From Gymnopus androsaceus JB14 (Eukaryota; Basidiomycota; Agaricomycetes; Agaricales; Omphalotaceae), in the NCBI GenBank assembly GCA_009733575.1, contig ML769404.1, positions 62,001 through 126,000 of the forward strand: 64,000 bases of DNA. Direction: 5' to 3'. Each line of letters opens with the position of its first letter. Position 1 is the first letter of the stretch. The translations under genes were made by a program, and so were the position numbers. The notes under the pieces were generated by a model. It ran no database searches, was not told the origin of the DNA, and saw only the letters and a program-made list of their open reading frames with translations. This document shows, piece after piece, positions 1 through 12,965 of this stretch.

Positions 1-363
1 CACTGCTTGCTGGTCTGTCACATCAACGGTAATGTATTCGAGTCTCGGGCTTCGTTCCATCCGCTGAACATAGTCCCTCACGGCTTCCCACTCCTCTGTT
101 GGTTCCTTGTGGATATCTAGACAATAGATAGCCCGTGCACCTGCTTCACACAGCGTCATGGCCATCTCCAGACCTAAACCTCGCGCGCCTCCAGAAACGA
201 TACCAACGCGATCGGTAAGTTTGAATTCGTCGAAAATCTTGGGATGCGGGGTTGACTTTGAGTCTGCCTTGGCCTGCACTGCGGCTTCGACACCGATCGG
301 CGCAAGTGGAGATACAGATTGTACTCGGGACATGCTAGCCTTTCGACGAAAACGGCCTTGCAT
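1..363 (-). CDS. Short-chain dehydrogenase/reductase, N-terminal part (cut by window edge)
   Basis: Reading the minus strand from the ATG at 363 (a second in-frame ATG lies at 333) gives an open frame to the window edge. About 50-60 residues in, the glycine motif GGARGLG appears, the dinucleotide-binding TGxxxGxG signature of classical SDR enzymes. It is preceded by FKLTDRVGIVSGG and followed by an acidic LDIH segment after the second beta strand. The style resembles the sorbose reductase/mannitol dehydrogenase-like SDRs of fungi, but the catalytic Tyr-x3-Lys lies outside the window, so substrate cannot be judged. The leader between the two ATGs is arginine-rich (MQGRFRRKAS), which could be a targeting leader or simply 5' UTR. 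Family assignment is firm; specific function is unknown. Confidence 0.75.
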   Translation of the reverse strand, partial: MQGRFRRKASMSRVQSVSPLAPIGVEAAVQAKADSKSTPHPKIFDEFKLTDRVGIVSGGARGLGLEMAMTLCEAGARAIYCLDIHKEPTEEWEAVRDYVQRMERSPRLEYITVDVTDQQAV

Positions 364-1173
364 TGTACGCTGCGTTGATAGTTGGCGCAAGAGCTCTGCG
401 AGAAAGGTGGGTAGAACGTAGGGCTTTCGCGAGAGACATCAATCGGGAAAGGATAAGGGAGCTGGGAGATCAGTCAAGCTCTTAAGACAGTGAGACCCTC
501 AGCTGACCTTCATCTCGTGTATTAGTGTTCACTATTACATACATAAGTGCTGGTCCCCCTAATGATCATACGCCTTTATTAGTAGACTCGAGTCTGATCA
601 AAGTTATAATGAGCTCTAGGTACCGTGTTACCTCGGAGCGACCGCCTGAGTCGCTTCAAAACCTGGAACTGAAAGCTTTCATGATCACGAGAGTCGAGTT
701 GTTTGACATGTGTAGTCTTCATAAATGAAGATGAAGACTAGCAGTATGAACACTATTCGACTATACCACTAGCTTTGAACATTGCTCGACAGGCCAGGTG
801 ATGATCGCGTTCTTAGACGCGCGCTCTATCCCAAATTAGATTGATGACACTCGCTTTGGCCTTAGGGGCACTAAGACCCGAAGAAGCTTCATGTAACTCT
901 TCATGCATTCATAGGATAGTAACGTACAACAGTGATTAATAGATAACAATTTTAGCCAAATTCAGCAGCTTATCATGAATACTCAAGTGTCGTGAACGAG
1001 ACGTTACTTGACAGAAGTTACTGAAGAACATGTGTAAAGCTGAGTTTACGGTCATAAGGGTACAATGAGACTTCGGCCTGAACGGCAGCGCAATGACATA
1101 TAAAGGAAACTTACGAGCATACAGATATCCATCCCCACTGATCCTTGATCTAGCGAGTGCTCCAGCTTCAGAG
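364..1173. other. Intergenic stretch without a supported gene
   Basis: Only short unsupported reading frames occur here. It probably contains the promoter of the leftward SDR gene and sequence upstream of the rightward membrane-protein candidate. I see no repeat or RNA gene. Confidence 0.5.
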
Positions 1174-1941
1174 ATGTCCGAGTCGTGGTATTGCCTCGCG
1201 TCCGACTGGTTGAAGACGATAATACTGGAAGGAGGGAGATCAGATCAGTTCTTCAACGTGAGTTTTAGCTAGTACCGTCTGTTGCATCTTCGAGGCATGG
1301 TTCTCAAAGAATACTTGTTTTGCATATATAAATTCTAGTTGGGGTGAGTTCATTGAAGGCCCCGCTCGGTTCATACCAGGAAACAAAACTCACTTTTGTC
1401 TGATTCAGTCCTAGCCACTATCAACCTCAGCTTATCCTGTTGGGGTGTGTATCTCGCGAGGACCCTCCTAAGCCCGGATCCTTCACAAGACTTGCCAGAA
1501 TTAACGGAACGCGCATCTCCGGATAGTGGCAAGCGCCGTAGATCCTCCTCCTCTTCCTCTTTGGACTCTTCATTTATGCTTCATGTCGACGCTTTCTTCG
1601 GCATAACCGTCTTCCTCCTCTCTGCACTCCTCAATTTCGCTTCCGTCTATCTTCACGCCAGTCACGGAACTGGAAGTACGTACACCACTCAATCGCAGAG
1701 TCAGGAGGGAACTTGGTCTTCCATGATGATGATCATGTATAGTTCAAGTCCTTTGCAGTTGATTTACATCGCTAGTGGGATGGTGAATGTTGTCGGTCTG
1801 GTGACCATTTATCAATGGTGGAAGAAGGAGAGGGACATTCATTCGATTACAAACTATGCACTGGCCGGGTTGAGGATAGGACGTGGATGGGAGCTGTGGA
1901 CATTTTTCGATCATTGGGGGAGGAGAAGAGGGGATACATAA
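1174..1941 (+). CDS. Hypothetical membrane protein (exon structure uncertain)
   Basis: A likely first exon begins at the ATG at 1174 (MSESWYCLASDWLK) and ends at a GT donor at 1258. A long open frame then runs to the stop at 1939-1941. The downstream part has hydrophobic stretches suitable for membrane helices: NLSLSCWGVYLA, then FFGITVFLLSALLNFASVYL, then LIYIASGMVNVVGLVTIYQ. A serine-rich cytoplasmic-looking loop (SSSSSSLD) lies between the first two. The C terminus is basic (WGRRRGD). I could not find an acceptor that joins the two parts in frame without a very short exon, so the splice is unresolved. No family is recognised; calling it a small multi-pass membrane protein is inference from hydrophobicity. 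Confidence 0.4.
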
Positions 1942-3085
1942 GCAGCAGCAATCAGGCTGTGGTTGGGACGTCGAGGGACGACGCAAAGGAGGAGTTAAAA
2001 TCGCTCACTGGAGTCAACGATGACGTCGACAGGCAAACCCACTGGATTCGGAATTGGATACGAAGGTCGGAAAGCTGTAGACGTGAAGAGTTGTTAGCCT
2101 GAGAGCCAAGTAAAAGGCATGGAGTGAATACTGTACTGTACCAAGAATCGAACATGTGGATGCCGATCTTGACAGACTAGACGTCGGTAGATTGGCAATT
2201 CAACGTGAAATATGGGTTGCATGCAACAAAGTATCATATTACGCAGTGTAATATGTAGCAGGTAGAGAAGGGTAGTACCATTGGCCTACTCCGTTTTAAT
2301 TCCGCGCATGTACAGATCCATGCTGTGTTTACTTGGCCAGCCAAGTAATCGTGGAATACGCTGAACGTCGCAGCAGCAAACGCATCGTTGAAGAAAGCTT
2401 CCCCATCCAATAATCCCCAGCGGTAATGAGACCGTGCCCCATCGGTGGTGAATTGAAAAGCGGGAACTCGAGAGAGGCAAACGTGTGCCCTGCATATGGT
2501 CGTTCTTTCGGCCGATTGACCATAATATCGATATCGATGAGGAGGCTCTGCCCCACGGACGACGGAGTCGGCACTGACTGAGTATTGTCAAGCAGAGCTG
2601 AGTAAGTAATAAAAATTTGAAGCCTGTTTCAGGATAGCAAGCTTGCTTGTGAGAGTCTGCCTACGGAGCAAGTTCAGGAAGGAGCTAGTACCTGTTATCG
2701 CTGAGGGTTTTTCCGCTGACAGGAGGAGGAAGGAAGCATACACACACACAGGAGACTTGGATGTTTTAGGGATGGTGATGGTGTACCCGTAAAGACAACA
2801 GTCCTATGCGGACCGTCTTTTCCGCTCTAACAGTCGGAGTCGGAGGACCGCACATCGCAATTGGCGGAAAGTGGCTACTAATACGTTCGGAGTGATTCGG
2901 CGTAGCTGGGAACTAGAACGATACTAGGCTAAGAGACTGAGATTAGAACTTGGAGTTGAAGACAAAAGTAGCAGCTCTAGGCTCTTGACTGTATTATGGC
3001 TGAGAAGGAACGTTCCAGACTAACTTGATTGTGATTGTAACTTTTGGGGAGAAGTATCACGCAATTACGATTTGACGCGCTTATC
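1942..3085. other. Intergenic; possible minus-strand coding remnant around 2290-2590
   Basis: Between about 2280 and 2590 all three minus-strand frames are largely open, and some segments look protein-like (for example SLLIDIDIMVNRPKERPYAG and FFNDAFAAATFSVFHDYLAG). They are in different frames and no family is recognised. The rest is the upstream region of GAPDH. Nothing else is supported. Confidence 0.25.
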
Positions 3086-3093
3086 TATAAAAG
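3086..3093 (+). promoter_or_regulatory. TATA box of GAPDH gene
   Basis: TATAAAAG lies about 78 bases upstream of the GAPDH start codon. It is followed by a pyrimidine-rich stretch with CCACC and TTCTCT motifs just before the ATG. This layout is typical of strongly expressed fungal glycolytic genes. Confidence 0.7.
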
Positions 3094-3163
3094 ATCACTG
3101 ACTGTTTGATTTTGTTCCACCATCTTCTCTACTACAACCACCTCATCCACCTATTAAACAATC

Positions 3164-4614
<1,451 letters not shown>

Positions 4615-5907
4615 ATGGGCGATGGACTGAATGACGACTGATTGACCACAAACACTTATAGACTTTCAAAACAAAATATTTTAGATACTTTTCGGAAAGA
4701 AAAAGAGAATTGTTGTACATAGTTATTACTTTCACTTGCTCAAAAGGAATTCAATGTTCTTTTAATGCTTTTATGTTGTGCATAGGGGTATCAGACGCGC
4801 AGCAGTATGGGCGCCTACGTATCTTGTCCTCAAACTACATTGAGGTTAACGCGACGAACGCCTCAGTTTAAAGAGTTGATATCCGTCTTACATTGAAATG
4901 AGTAATGAAGCCCTGAACCTCGCAACTTGGCTGTTAGGGCCTTGTGGACCGGTCTCATTCTCCGTCGCTCGAGTAAGTTTTTTAATTTTAATTTTTTAAA
5001 ATCCCGTTTATTCGCCTAGGTGCGTTAGCATATGGTAGCGAATGCCTGTCGTAGGTAAAGATATCGTATGTGTTCTAATGGTTAAAGTGGGTCTGTCTAC
5101 AACGTTAGGCTCCCTAGGGAGGCCTCGACAGGGCTCGCCCGTTAGGGCGAGGCTCGAGTAAGTTAACGTCCGGAGTGCCCTTTTTTCTAAAACCTCACGA
5201 ACAATGGTGGCTTTTTAATATCAGTTGGGTATCACGCAAAAGTCGAGGGCTTCGGGTTTCCTCGATTCGATCTCTACAGAAGGACATGCTTGAGGCCAAA
5301 ATGGCTTAGAATTCTGTTCATTGCTGGTTGGCTGCTCACGACCTGGTCCCCCGTCTTTCATTGCATCAGATCTAATCTACCGAAGATTGGCCGGTGGAGT
5401 GGGTGTTCTGATCTGTTTTTGCATCAAAAAACTGATTCAGGCCGATTGGGAGGATACTTAGGAAGTGGGCGGGGGTCACTTCCGTTCACAAAGGCTTCAA
5501 ATTCCGGTCCATGCTTAGGAGGACGAATATCTCGTTTCGTTCCATCGTTAGCGGCGAACTCCGAATCATAAATTCCGCTTTTTTTGGGAACTCTTGTTCT
5601 CTACTTTTCTTTCTGTCCGAATGTTTATAATATTTCTGTTTTCACCATAGCTTCGCTCACTCTGAATGATCTGACAAGTGCTTGGTGTCTCTATCGATGA
5701 CTTCCTCCCGCTATGATCACAGTGCAGGGTCCCACGGATCGAACTAAGTATGGTGTTTAGATGCTCATAAACAGCATATAATCTCGATCTCCTTCTTTTG
5801 GCGTCCATTCAGCTTGGTTCGGGGCTAAACAACCGTAAATCATACCTTGTGGCTTTCTTTTTATTTTTAACCTCCTTCAACTTCAACTTCACTTTCCTTT
5901 TACAACG
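4615..5907. other. Non-coding flank upstream of GTPase gene copy A
   Basis: Holds the GAPDH 3' end and terminator region, then the non-coding part of the segmental duplication. Short open frames here are not conserved with the duplicate and are not supported. The last part (about 5805-5907) shares a short motif (CAGCTTGGTTC, then CTAAACAAC) with the region just upstream of the third GTPase copy at about 18578, which suggests a retained promoter or 5' UTR. Confidence 0.5.
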
Positions 5908-7480
5908 ATGTCGAATGCCGTGCCCGTACTTCGAAATGTGGTCTTTTCGGTCTTGGACGAGGTAGAAGAAAGAACTCAGGTCGGCAGACATGAACGCGGA
6001 TACCCAGCAGGAGTGGGCTCAAACTCTCGAAAAGTTTGTTTTCCATTATCTGCCACGAGCGGTTCTGCTAACATTTTTTCTTTGTAGCCTTCGTTCCACG
6101 AGCGAGAAACCGTCCACTGTCATAGCTATATGCGGAGGTAGGTGTCTTTATTTCCCCGACCTACTACTAATCAACTGACTATAAAATTTCAGCTACCGGC
6201 TCGGGGAAGTCCTCACTTATAAACGCCCTTCTGGACGGTTAGTAGACAATATTGTCGTTTGGTCGATCGGTACTCAACCTTCACTTACAGATCGCATTGT
6301 ACCCACGAGTGGGTGGCAAGGTAAGTATTACTATTAGCCATTCGGTAGAGTATCTCGTTAATGAATGTCTTCCAGCATGTACCAGTGTCGTAATCGAGAT
6401 CTCTTACCATACTTCGCCAACCATCGATGCAAAAATTGAATTTCTCAGTCGTGAGGAGTGGGCTCAAGAACTTACAACCACTCTTAGCCCATATGGAAGA
6501 CCTAGACGAGCTGTCCACGCCGGAGGAAAGATCTTCTTGGAGCAATGTACGCTATGAAAGACATATCTGTTTCTACACTCGCTTATGCTGGCCTAGTTTC
6601 CTCATATACATGCAGTATATCCTTCGCTTAGCCGTAGTCAGGTCGGACAAAAAACTGTTCAGATATCTTTTCTCAATTTCCAGGTGCTCTTCAGCTTCAA
6701 GGACGCTTTCTTTTGAGCATATGTGGCTCAACTCTTTTCTTGTGTAGAAATAACGAACGATTCTCGGGACTAATCAGAACGCTTAACTGTCCAGATTCCA
6801 ATAGTTTCCATCAAGAGTTGCTACCTTTCGTCACTGGCGGACGAACTGGGAAAGGACGTGGCATCAAAGGAAGCCAGCTCTGGCCCCTCGTACGTCAGGT
6901 CAGGATATCTTGTAACGCTAGTTGTCTCGCCGACGGAGTGGTTCTGGTAGACTTACCAGGTGCGTTTTAATCAACTTGAGAGACGCCATTCTGAGGAGTA
7001 TTACAAGGTACCTCCGATGCCAATTCGGCAAGAAATTCCATCGCGGAAAAGTACATTGAAAAATCCGAGTTGGTTTGGATTGTTGCTCCTATCACTCGCG
7101 CGGTTGACGACAAGGTTGCAAAAGGTAGCTGATTGACATTGTTATATCTACCGCCAGTGTGTTGATTATTGATTGCTTGACAGACCTCCTCGGTGATAAA
7201 TTCAAGGCCCAAATGATGAGTGAGTGCATTTCCATTGAGGAACCTGCTACTTAATGCGCTGATCACTTTGACTTTGCACAGTGGGTGAGTTCTCTTTTTC
7301 CGCTCCTTACTACTCATATACATCTTCTTATATATGGACTATAGATGGAAGAGTTCGGTGAGTTGCTTCATCGGAATATATCCTGTACCTTGCTACTTAC
7401 TGCCATACATTGTATTTTCAGTCCCGATTCAAATGCTATCACCTTCATCGGTAAGACCTCCACTCCCTTTTTACTTTTAA
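4780..7480. repeat. Segmental duplication, left copy (GTPase gene 5' part plus upstream flank)
   Basis: From the word CAGACGCGCAGCAGTATGGG (about 4788) through the GTPase gene to about 7480, the sequence matches 14303-16900 with long near-identical runs broken by substitutions and indels. The upstream non-coding flank (4780-5900) is included. It contains a hairpin, CTCGCCC-gtta-GGGCGAG at 5134-5151. The similarity resumes at 10095-10175, which matches the tail of the right copy. Confidence 0.85.
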
Positions 7481-10166
7481 ATTTCTTGAATATGTTGCAA
7501 GCTACCAAGTGCGACGACATTAGCTGCAACGAAATCATTGAAGATCTTAATCTTCATGATGATAACACTTTTGTTGAAATGAAGAACCGACAAGAGACAT
7601 TACCCGGTCTTATTCGCGGTGCAAAGTGTAGCTCAAAGGAAGCCAAGTCCAAAATCAGAGGTAAGAGGCAGCTTGCTTTACGGTATCTCATCCAATTGTG
7701 TGTGTATTTTCTAGACCTGAAGAATGCAAAGAAATCTGTTCAAGATGAATGGACAGATAACCTAAAAAAGCTTTTGCAGCTGACTTCTCAAGGCAACATA
7801 TGGACTGAAGCGGCGGAGTCACTCCAGCCGCAATCAGCTACCAAAAAAGTCAAGATACGAGGGGCTCGAAGACACTGAAGAAGAAGATGTACATCAAGCA
7901 GTGATTCAGACTCGGACTCTGAGATGAGTGATGAAGGTGAGACGACAAGTTATCATCCTGTTAAACAACCTGATTTCACTGTTTCGCACCTAAAGGATCG
8001 ATGCTGGACACTGTTATGACCAGTCCAGTGGAAGACTGTATTAAGGAAAACAAAAAGCGCATCTCTGAGCTTGAAAGCTCTATCCAAGCTGAAATTCTCA
8101 ACAAATCCGCTGCCCAAACAGACATAGCAAGTTATAACAATGAATTGAAATCGATTCCGCAAGAGATTGAACGGTTTCTGTTCGAAGAAACGCTCAGAAG
8201 TGAGTTTGATTGCAGGGTACTTTGCACGATATCAAGAATTAACGGCATACCTTTCAGGCTGCTCGGGACCGTCTCAAAGCAGATTTTCGTCTCGGTATGA
8301 AGATCTTAACGGTCAGTATTCATCTCTTTCATGCTATATACAGGATGGCACTTGACTTAAATAACTACTGCAGATGCGCTTGCTGAACGAAATGATCCGC
8401 TCAACTTCGACCCTTCACTCAATAATCTCAAAGGTAATTGTGTCGATTTTCAATCAATCTTGTCTGACATCTGGATGCGCAAGAGTATGAAAAATTAGAT
8501 CTCCCAGTATTCATGAGTTCCAGTCGGGACTACATGAAGTTGACAGGTAAGTCTTCATGGATGTAATGTCTCTATGATTTGTTCCACGATTGATATGTGA
8601 TCATTAGGAAAGATCGCAGATGGCAAACCGACATTTACTGACATTGAAGACACGGAAATTCCTGCAATCCGGGCATGGATCACTTCTCTGACCAAATCAA
8701 CGCAAGAGCGGAATATGAACTTCTTGATTGTGGGGGCCCGAATGCTCCTCGAGTCAATCATTTCGTTCTGTGAAACGTCTAGAACCGATATTCCAGAGAG
8801 TGAACGGATATCCCTTCGTATAAAGTGGGCTTCATCGTTTGGTAAGTACGAAGCAGCATTCTTTTCAATAAAGTTAACTTTTAGTTGGCAACAGATTCGC
8901 GTACTAATGGGCTTGCGAGCCATCTTATAGCTGTAAGATATGAACAGACAAGCTGACAGTTGACTACCAGCTAACAGATTTCATTGTACTATTTCAGGCG
9001 TTTGGTCCAGTTATTGACAGGAAGATTATTGGCCTCAAAGACTCATTCCGAAAAGGGCTAGAAGAACAGGCCCACGCAGGAGCAGATATGGTGAGTGCTA
9101 AGCAACCTTCAGATCGTATTCAAGAACTGAATAAGGTTTTGTTGATTTTAGGCTGCTCATAAGGCACTGAGCGTCCATGAAAGTCTTGCCAAGCGAAACA
9201 AAGTGGCAAGTCTATAAAGCGAGTAAGTGTATTCAAAGTACTAGTCACAGAGTTAATCTTACTGACTACTATTTACAGTCATTAGACACTATGGTTCCTT
9301 CCGAGAGGATGATCTCAACGAACATCTCACGCAACCACTCGCCAACCATATTGCCTGTACATGGGCAAACGTATTTAAGGAGGATTTCTTTGGAGTCCTC
9401 TTTGAATCAGAAGTCCTTAATGCCGCTGAAACTGTCCTCAAGGAGATGGCCAAATGTACTAGCTCGAATTTGGTCCAACATCGATCGAAAATATCTCTTG
9501 AAAAAGCAAGAATAGAGATTGGACACACTGTCAAGGCGTTGTGCCGCCATATGGACAAGGAGCAACGGAAGATTTCGAGGGAAATGACTCCTTACGTTCG
9601 TGCTAGACTCAGCGCGACGTACGAGTCCGCAATGATGGAAAGGGGGAAAGGCTGTATTGAAAGACAGAAGGTACTGATTCTATCTGTGTGTATCCTTGAA
9701 ACGATAATGACAGCATTACTCTATGCAGACTAAACTTCGATCCTTCATCTCTCAAGAAAAAGAAGACATATTCAAAGATGCAGCCGATGCCTTACTGAAA
9801 AGTCTCCTTAGGGCTGCCGATGAAATCAAGAGTGAGCTCATCTCACATTTTAGGGAAATCTCGTTCAAGGTGAGTGTTCCATGAGATATAAGTCTTTCGG
9901 TTGTATAACATGAACGTTCAAAGATTGAACTCAGTATGTCTCTGCTGTGGGAGCCACGCATGTCAACGGAGACGCAGATACAAGCTCTGAACCGGAAAAT
10001 CCTCGAAGAAATCACTCAGAGGTCTCTGTTGAAAATTGATTTATCCATGCTCAAGTCAGAAGAGTCGAGTTCTCCGTCGCGAATGACAGTGAAGGTAGAA
10101 GAGCGGCCAGAGCGGTACAGTATGTCTCCATCATTTGCGTTGTTTGAATCAGCATACTTTGAATAG
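5908..10166 (+). pseudogene. SLIP-GC-like nuclear GTPase (dynamin superfamily), copy A, frameshifted
   Basis: Homologous over its length to the intact copy at 18.7-22.6 kb. Visible motifs: P-loop GATGSGKS (exon beginning about 6192), switch-like PTSG...ACTSVVIEIS, LVDLPG at about 6943-6960, then SDANSARNSIAEKYIEK and VWIVAPITRAVDDK, and TKCDDIS as the guanine-specificity motif near 7510. Next come EDTEIPAIRAWITSLT (8640-8700) and a long helical C-terminal region ending SFALFESAYFE. SLIP-GC (NUGGC) proteins are dynamin-superfamily GTPases. At least four breaks interrupt the frame: near 5965, an extra base near 6486, a missing base near 6668, and an extra base near 9207. An in-frame TGA also lies at 7876-7878, ahead of an acidic SSSDSDSDSE stretch. 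The start could be 5908 (matching the other copies) or 5990. It is probably a recently disabled gene; assembly error is the alternative. Confidence 0.7.
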
Positions 10167-11001
10167 ACTCGTCCAGTATCCAGTATTAGGGCATGAGCAG
10201 TCTATATATGCAGTTTATGTATGAAGCTATTACTTGTCAATTACTCTTAAAACGTGAGCTACATAGTATGAAACGATAGTTATCCTCATTGGCTTTCAGC
10301 CACCGCGCGAAACAGCAGATGAATCCAACTTATTTAGTGTATTTTGATCATGAGCCTGCATCCGAAACGAGTCCATTCCTTGAAATCAACTGGATCCTGG
10401 GTTCAGAGGAGGTCAAGTACGTTACATAGTTTTGAGAGTCGAAATCCACTGGGGGCCTAAGATCCATTTTTCTCGCCACGATCATCGTGTTCTAAAGTCA
10501 ACAACGCGGACTCGGTCTATTGAGCAAACGGAAGCTCGACTAGGCCTGATGCCTTAGGAATCAGGAATCAAAACCAAGGAGAGTCAAAGAAGAATATCTT
10601 CAGTGCACTCGACGACTCGAAGAAAAACTCTTCATTCGATTTCCTTACATGTGTACTGTGCTCTAAATAATTTGATGTGATACCGGAAACTACTGGTCAC
10701 TGTAATTTCGAGACGGGCCTCAGACTTTTCGGCGGATGTAGTAAGTACTAGCAATGAAACTGAACAACGCCATCTATGGACGTCGAGTGAGCTTGTTGTG
10801 ACCGGTTGGAGAGACTTGAGCTCGCCTTCGATGTGACTATTTTCCATTTTGAATGAAGGCGAAGAGTTTCTTCGGCGCGACGAGTCACGAGCTTATAGAA
10901 GGCACGAATCGTCAGGCTTGGGCTAAGAATCTTATCGCAGATTGCGATTATACGCAAGTGATCAATGTATATCGATGCTTTGGATCTGTACATTTTCAGC
11001 T
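10167..11001. other. Intergenic, no gene seen
   Basis: The start of this stretch (to about 10175) is shared with the deleted GTPase copy. The rest has only short unsupported frames on both strands. Confidence 0.5.
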
Positions 11002-11666
11002 TCACAATTTCCCATTCGGGATTTCTGGCGCCGTGCGCTGTGAAAAGTTATAGGACCCCTCGACTTGTTCGACCCCTTCAGCACCACAAAGCCACCCCAC
11101 ACGATCTTCAACAAACTGCTCAGCCCTCGGCTTCAACTTTGTCTCGTGCAAATGAAAATCATCCACGGTCCAATCCTCAGAGCACTTTTACCAGGCCATC
11201 CAGACGATACACGATACATCAACGTGCCGCACGTTTGACAAAAATAGTTGGTCACTGTGTTTCTGCTCGCTATGGTTTTCGATTGGCTGAATTTCGTGAG
11301 GTTGGATTGTCCTCTTTTGTGGGTGAAGATAGTGATCGTCGATCATGAAGCCGGAGGCGAACATTGAGGCGGTTATCTTTCGACAATCGTGGCAGTTGCA
11401 GATGAAGGAGTCTACTAATCCTGGTCCTTGAGTTGGCTGTAGAGAAGCATTAAGTTTTTTTTGCGTGGATAAGTGAGTCAAGACTCAACGAATTTCAACT
11501 GTACAGTACCGCAGAAACATGTGGCTGTCGCTTCCTCTTTGTTGGACCAACCATCGTTAGCACTGCCGGCCAAAGGTATGTATGATTTCGATTTATCGAC
11601 TATAACAGTAAACCTCGTCAAATGAGAGATAATTTTGATAATAGTGCGCTTACTGGTAGAAGTCAT
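11002..11666 (-). pseudogene. GFA/CENP-V family (glutathione-dependent formaldehyde-activating-like) gene, broken
   Basis: Reading leftwards from the ATG at 11666, the first exons give TATCFCGTVQLKF, then PTQGPGLVDSFICNCHDC and RKITASMFASGFMIDD. These carry the CxC and CxxC zinc-binding cysteines of the GFA fold (Mss4-like). A second frame continues NLTKFSQSKTIASRNTVTN, then YFCQTCGTLMYRVSSGWPG. A third frame gives VDDFHLHETKLKPRAEQF and VEDRVGWL, to a stop at 11002-11004. The three segments run in the correct family order but need two single-base corrections, near 11320 and near 11180. Two introns are plausible in the 5' part, one with a weak GTTGAG donor. GFA proteins are small zinc-binding enzymes, mostly of unknown substrate. 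Confidence 0.65.
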
Positions 11667-12759
11667 AAAGAAAAACTCAGATAAAAGATTCAGATTTAAT
11701 CTGTGCTTATATAGACCCGGGAAGTATATACCCGGGAAGAGAAAGAAATTTATTACACATCAACCAGCGTTCCCGGAGTAAACCCCGCTCCTCCAGCAAT
11801 ATGTTCGCAGTCGAGGTCAGATAAAAGATTCAATCTACCCGGGAAGGAAGGAAGTTTATTACACATCAGGAGCAAATCAGGAGCAAATTTATTTTCTGAC
11901 TCCGCGGAAAAAAAGAAGCTCCTACACGCAAAATAACGCAACGATAACGACTACGCAAGTAGGTAAGTTCCTGGAGCTTGCATGCAAAGGATTGGTTTGG
12001 GAGACCAGGGTGTGCGTAGGTGTAGGGGTAAATTTCGGGAGGAAATATCCCTCAGAAAGAAAAGAGCGAAGGAGCGGGGCACGACGAACAAACAGGGTAC
12101 TAATGTCCATCTATATCAAATGAAGAAAACAAAGCTGCAGCAGAGCAATCGAAACAGGCTCAGCGGAATCTGAAAGCAAGCACCAAACCAAAGCAACGAA
12201 AGCAACCCAAGACACCCGCTCACCATCTGCTGATTTGCGCCCGCTACTCTATACCTAGCAAGCTGTATGCGATATAGCCTACGTGGCTAGTTGGGCTTGT
12301 TTTGTTGCTCCTAATGTTACAGAAACTGTATATGAGTGCGAGGAGACTCGGATGAAAGGAGATGAGAGTCTCACCGGATATTTGGTATCCACCTCGTTTG
12401 GGTGGGGTATTTCGCTCAACACATCAACATATCACTTTAGTAAAGAAAGAGATCGCCGGGCGGGCTACCAGGTAGACTTGTATTTGGATTCGTACTAATA
12501 TTGGGTTGGCATTGAGATGAGGATGATAGGACTAGGGAGGCGGAAGGATGGACGCTCGAGGACATAAGTATAGGGTATAATCCAAACTTCAACCAGAAAC
12601 CAATCACCCAAGAGAGAAGCCTTTTCGTTAGAATTTTAGCCATGTCACAATAAGGAATTCAGAAGGAGCGTAACCTGGGAGTAAGGTAGACACGATACTG
12701 TGATGATGTCTGAGATTGGTCCTCCGACTCAGATGGATCCCAGTGATTCTGCTTCTGCT
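11667..12759. other. Intergenic with an imperfect direct repeat
   Basis: Two copies of a block sharing GATAAAAGATTCA, ACCCGGGAAG and TTTATTACACATCA occur at about 11680-11765 and 11817-11870. No gene is supported; the open frames up to 12643 look like chance. Confidence 0.5.
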
Positions 12760-12965
12760 CCGACGCTTCCTTATGCTATCTTATGCCAATCCCTAACCTC
12801 TAAGTCTACTCGTCGAGCCCATCATGCCCCACGTCTCCTTCTCTGCTGCCTAACGGTAACCCGCGGCCGGAGGATGTCACGTCGGATTTCGACTTGATGT
12901 CCAACAACGACTCGGAGAATCACGACAATTCCAGGCATGAGAGGGTATTAGATGGAGTAGAGTTA
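12760..12965 (+). pseudogene. Dispersed remnant of the HMG-box gene 3' region
   Basis: About 150-200 bases resemble 32945-33130: CGTCGAGCCCATC, then CGGTAACCC or GGTAACCC, then TCGGATTT..GACTTGATG..CCAACAACGA and GAATCACGACA. In the other copy this encodes MSDFDLMPNNENHDSS. Here the corresponding reading is TSDFDLMSNNDSENHDNS. The HMG-box itself is not present next to it. It is therefore a partial, displaced duplicate about 20 kb from its relative. Confidence 0.6.

Noticed and set aside
1396..1398. TTG at 1396 as the start of the membrane-protein frame
   Set aside because: Nuclear fungal genes start at ATG; an upstream ATG exon at 1174 is more plausible.
2740..2750. Short CA repeat (ACACACACACA) as a regulatory or telomeric feature
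   Set aside because: Too short and isolated; a similar short run at about 58100 is equally unremarkable.
5060..5280. A-box-like TGGTTAAAGTGG and B-box-like GATTCGATCTC suggesting a SINE
   Set aside because: The spacing is about 190 bases, no tRNA fold is visible, and the duplicate at 14.4 kb lacks the A-box part.
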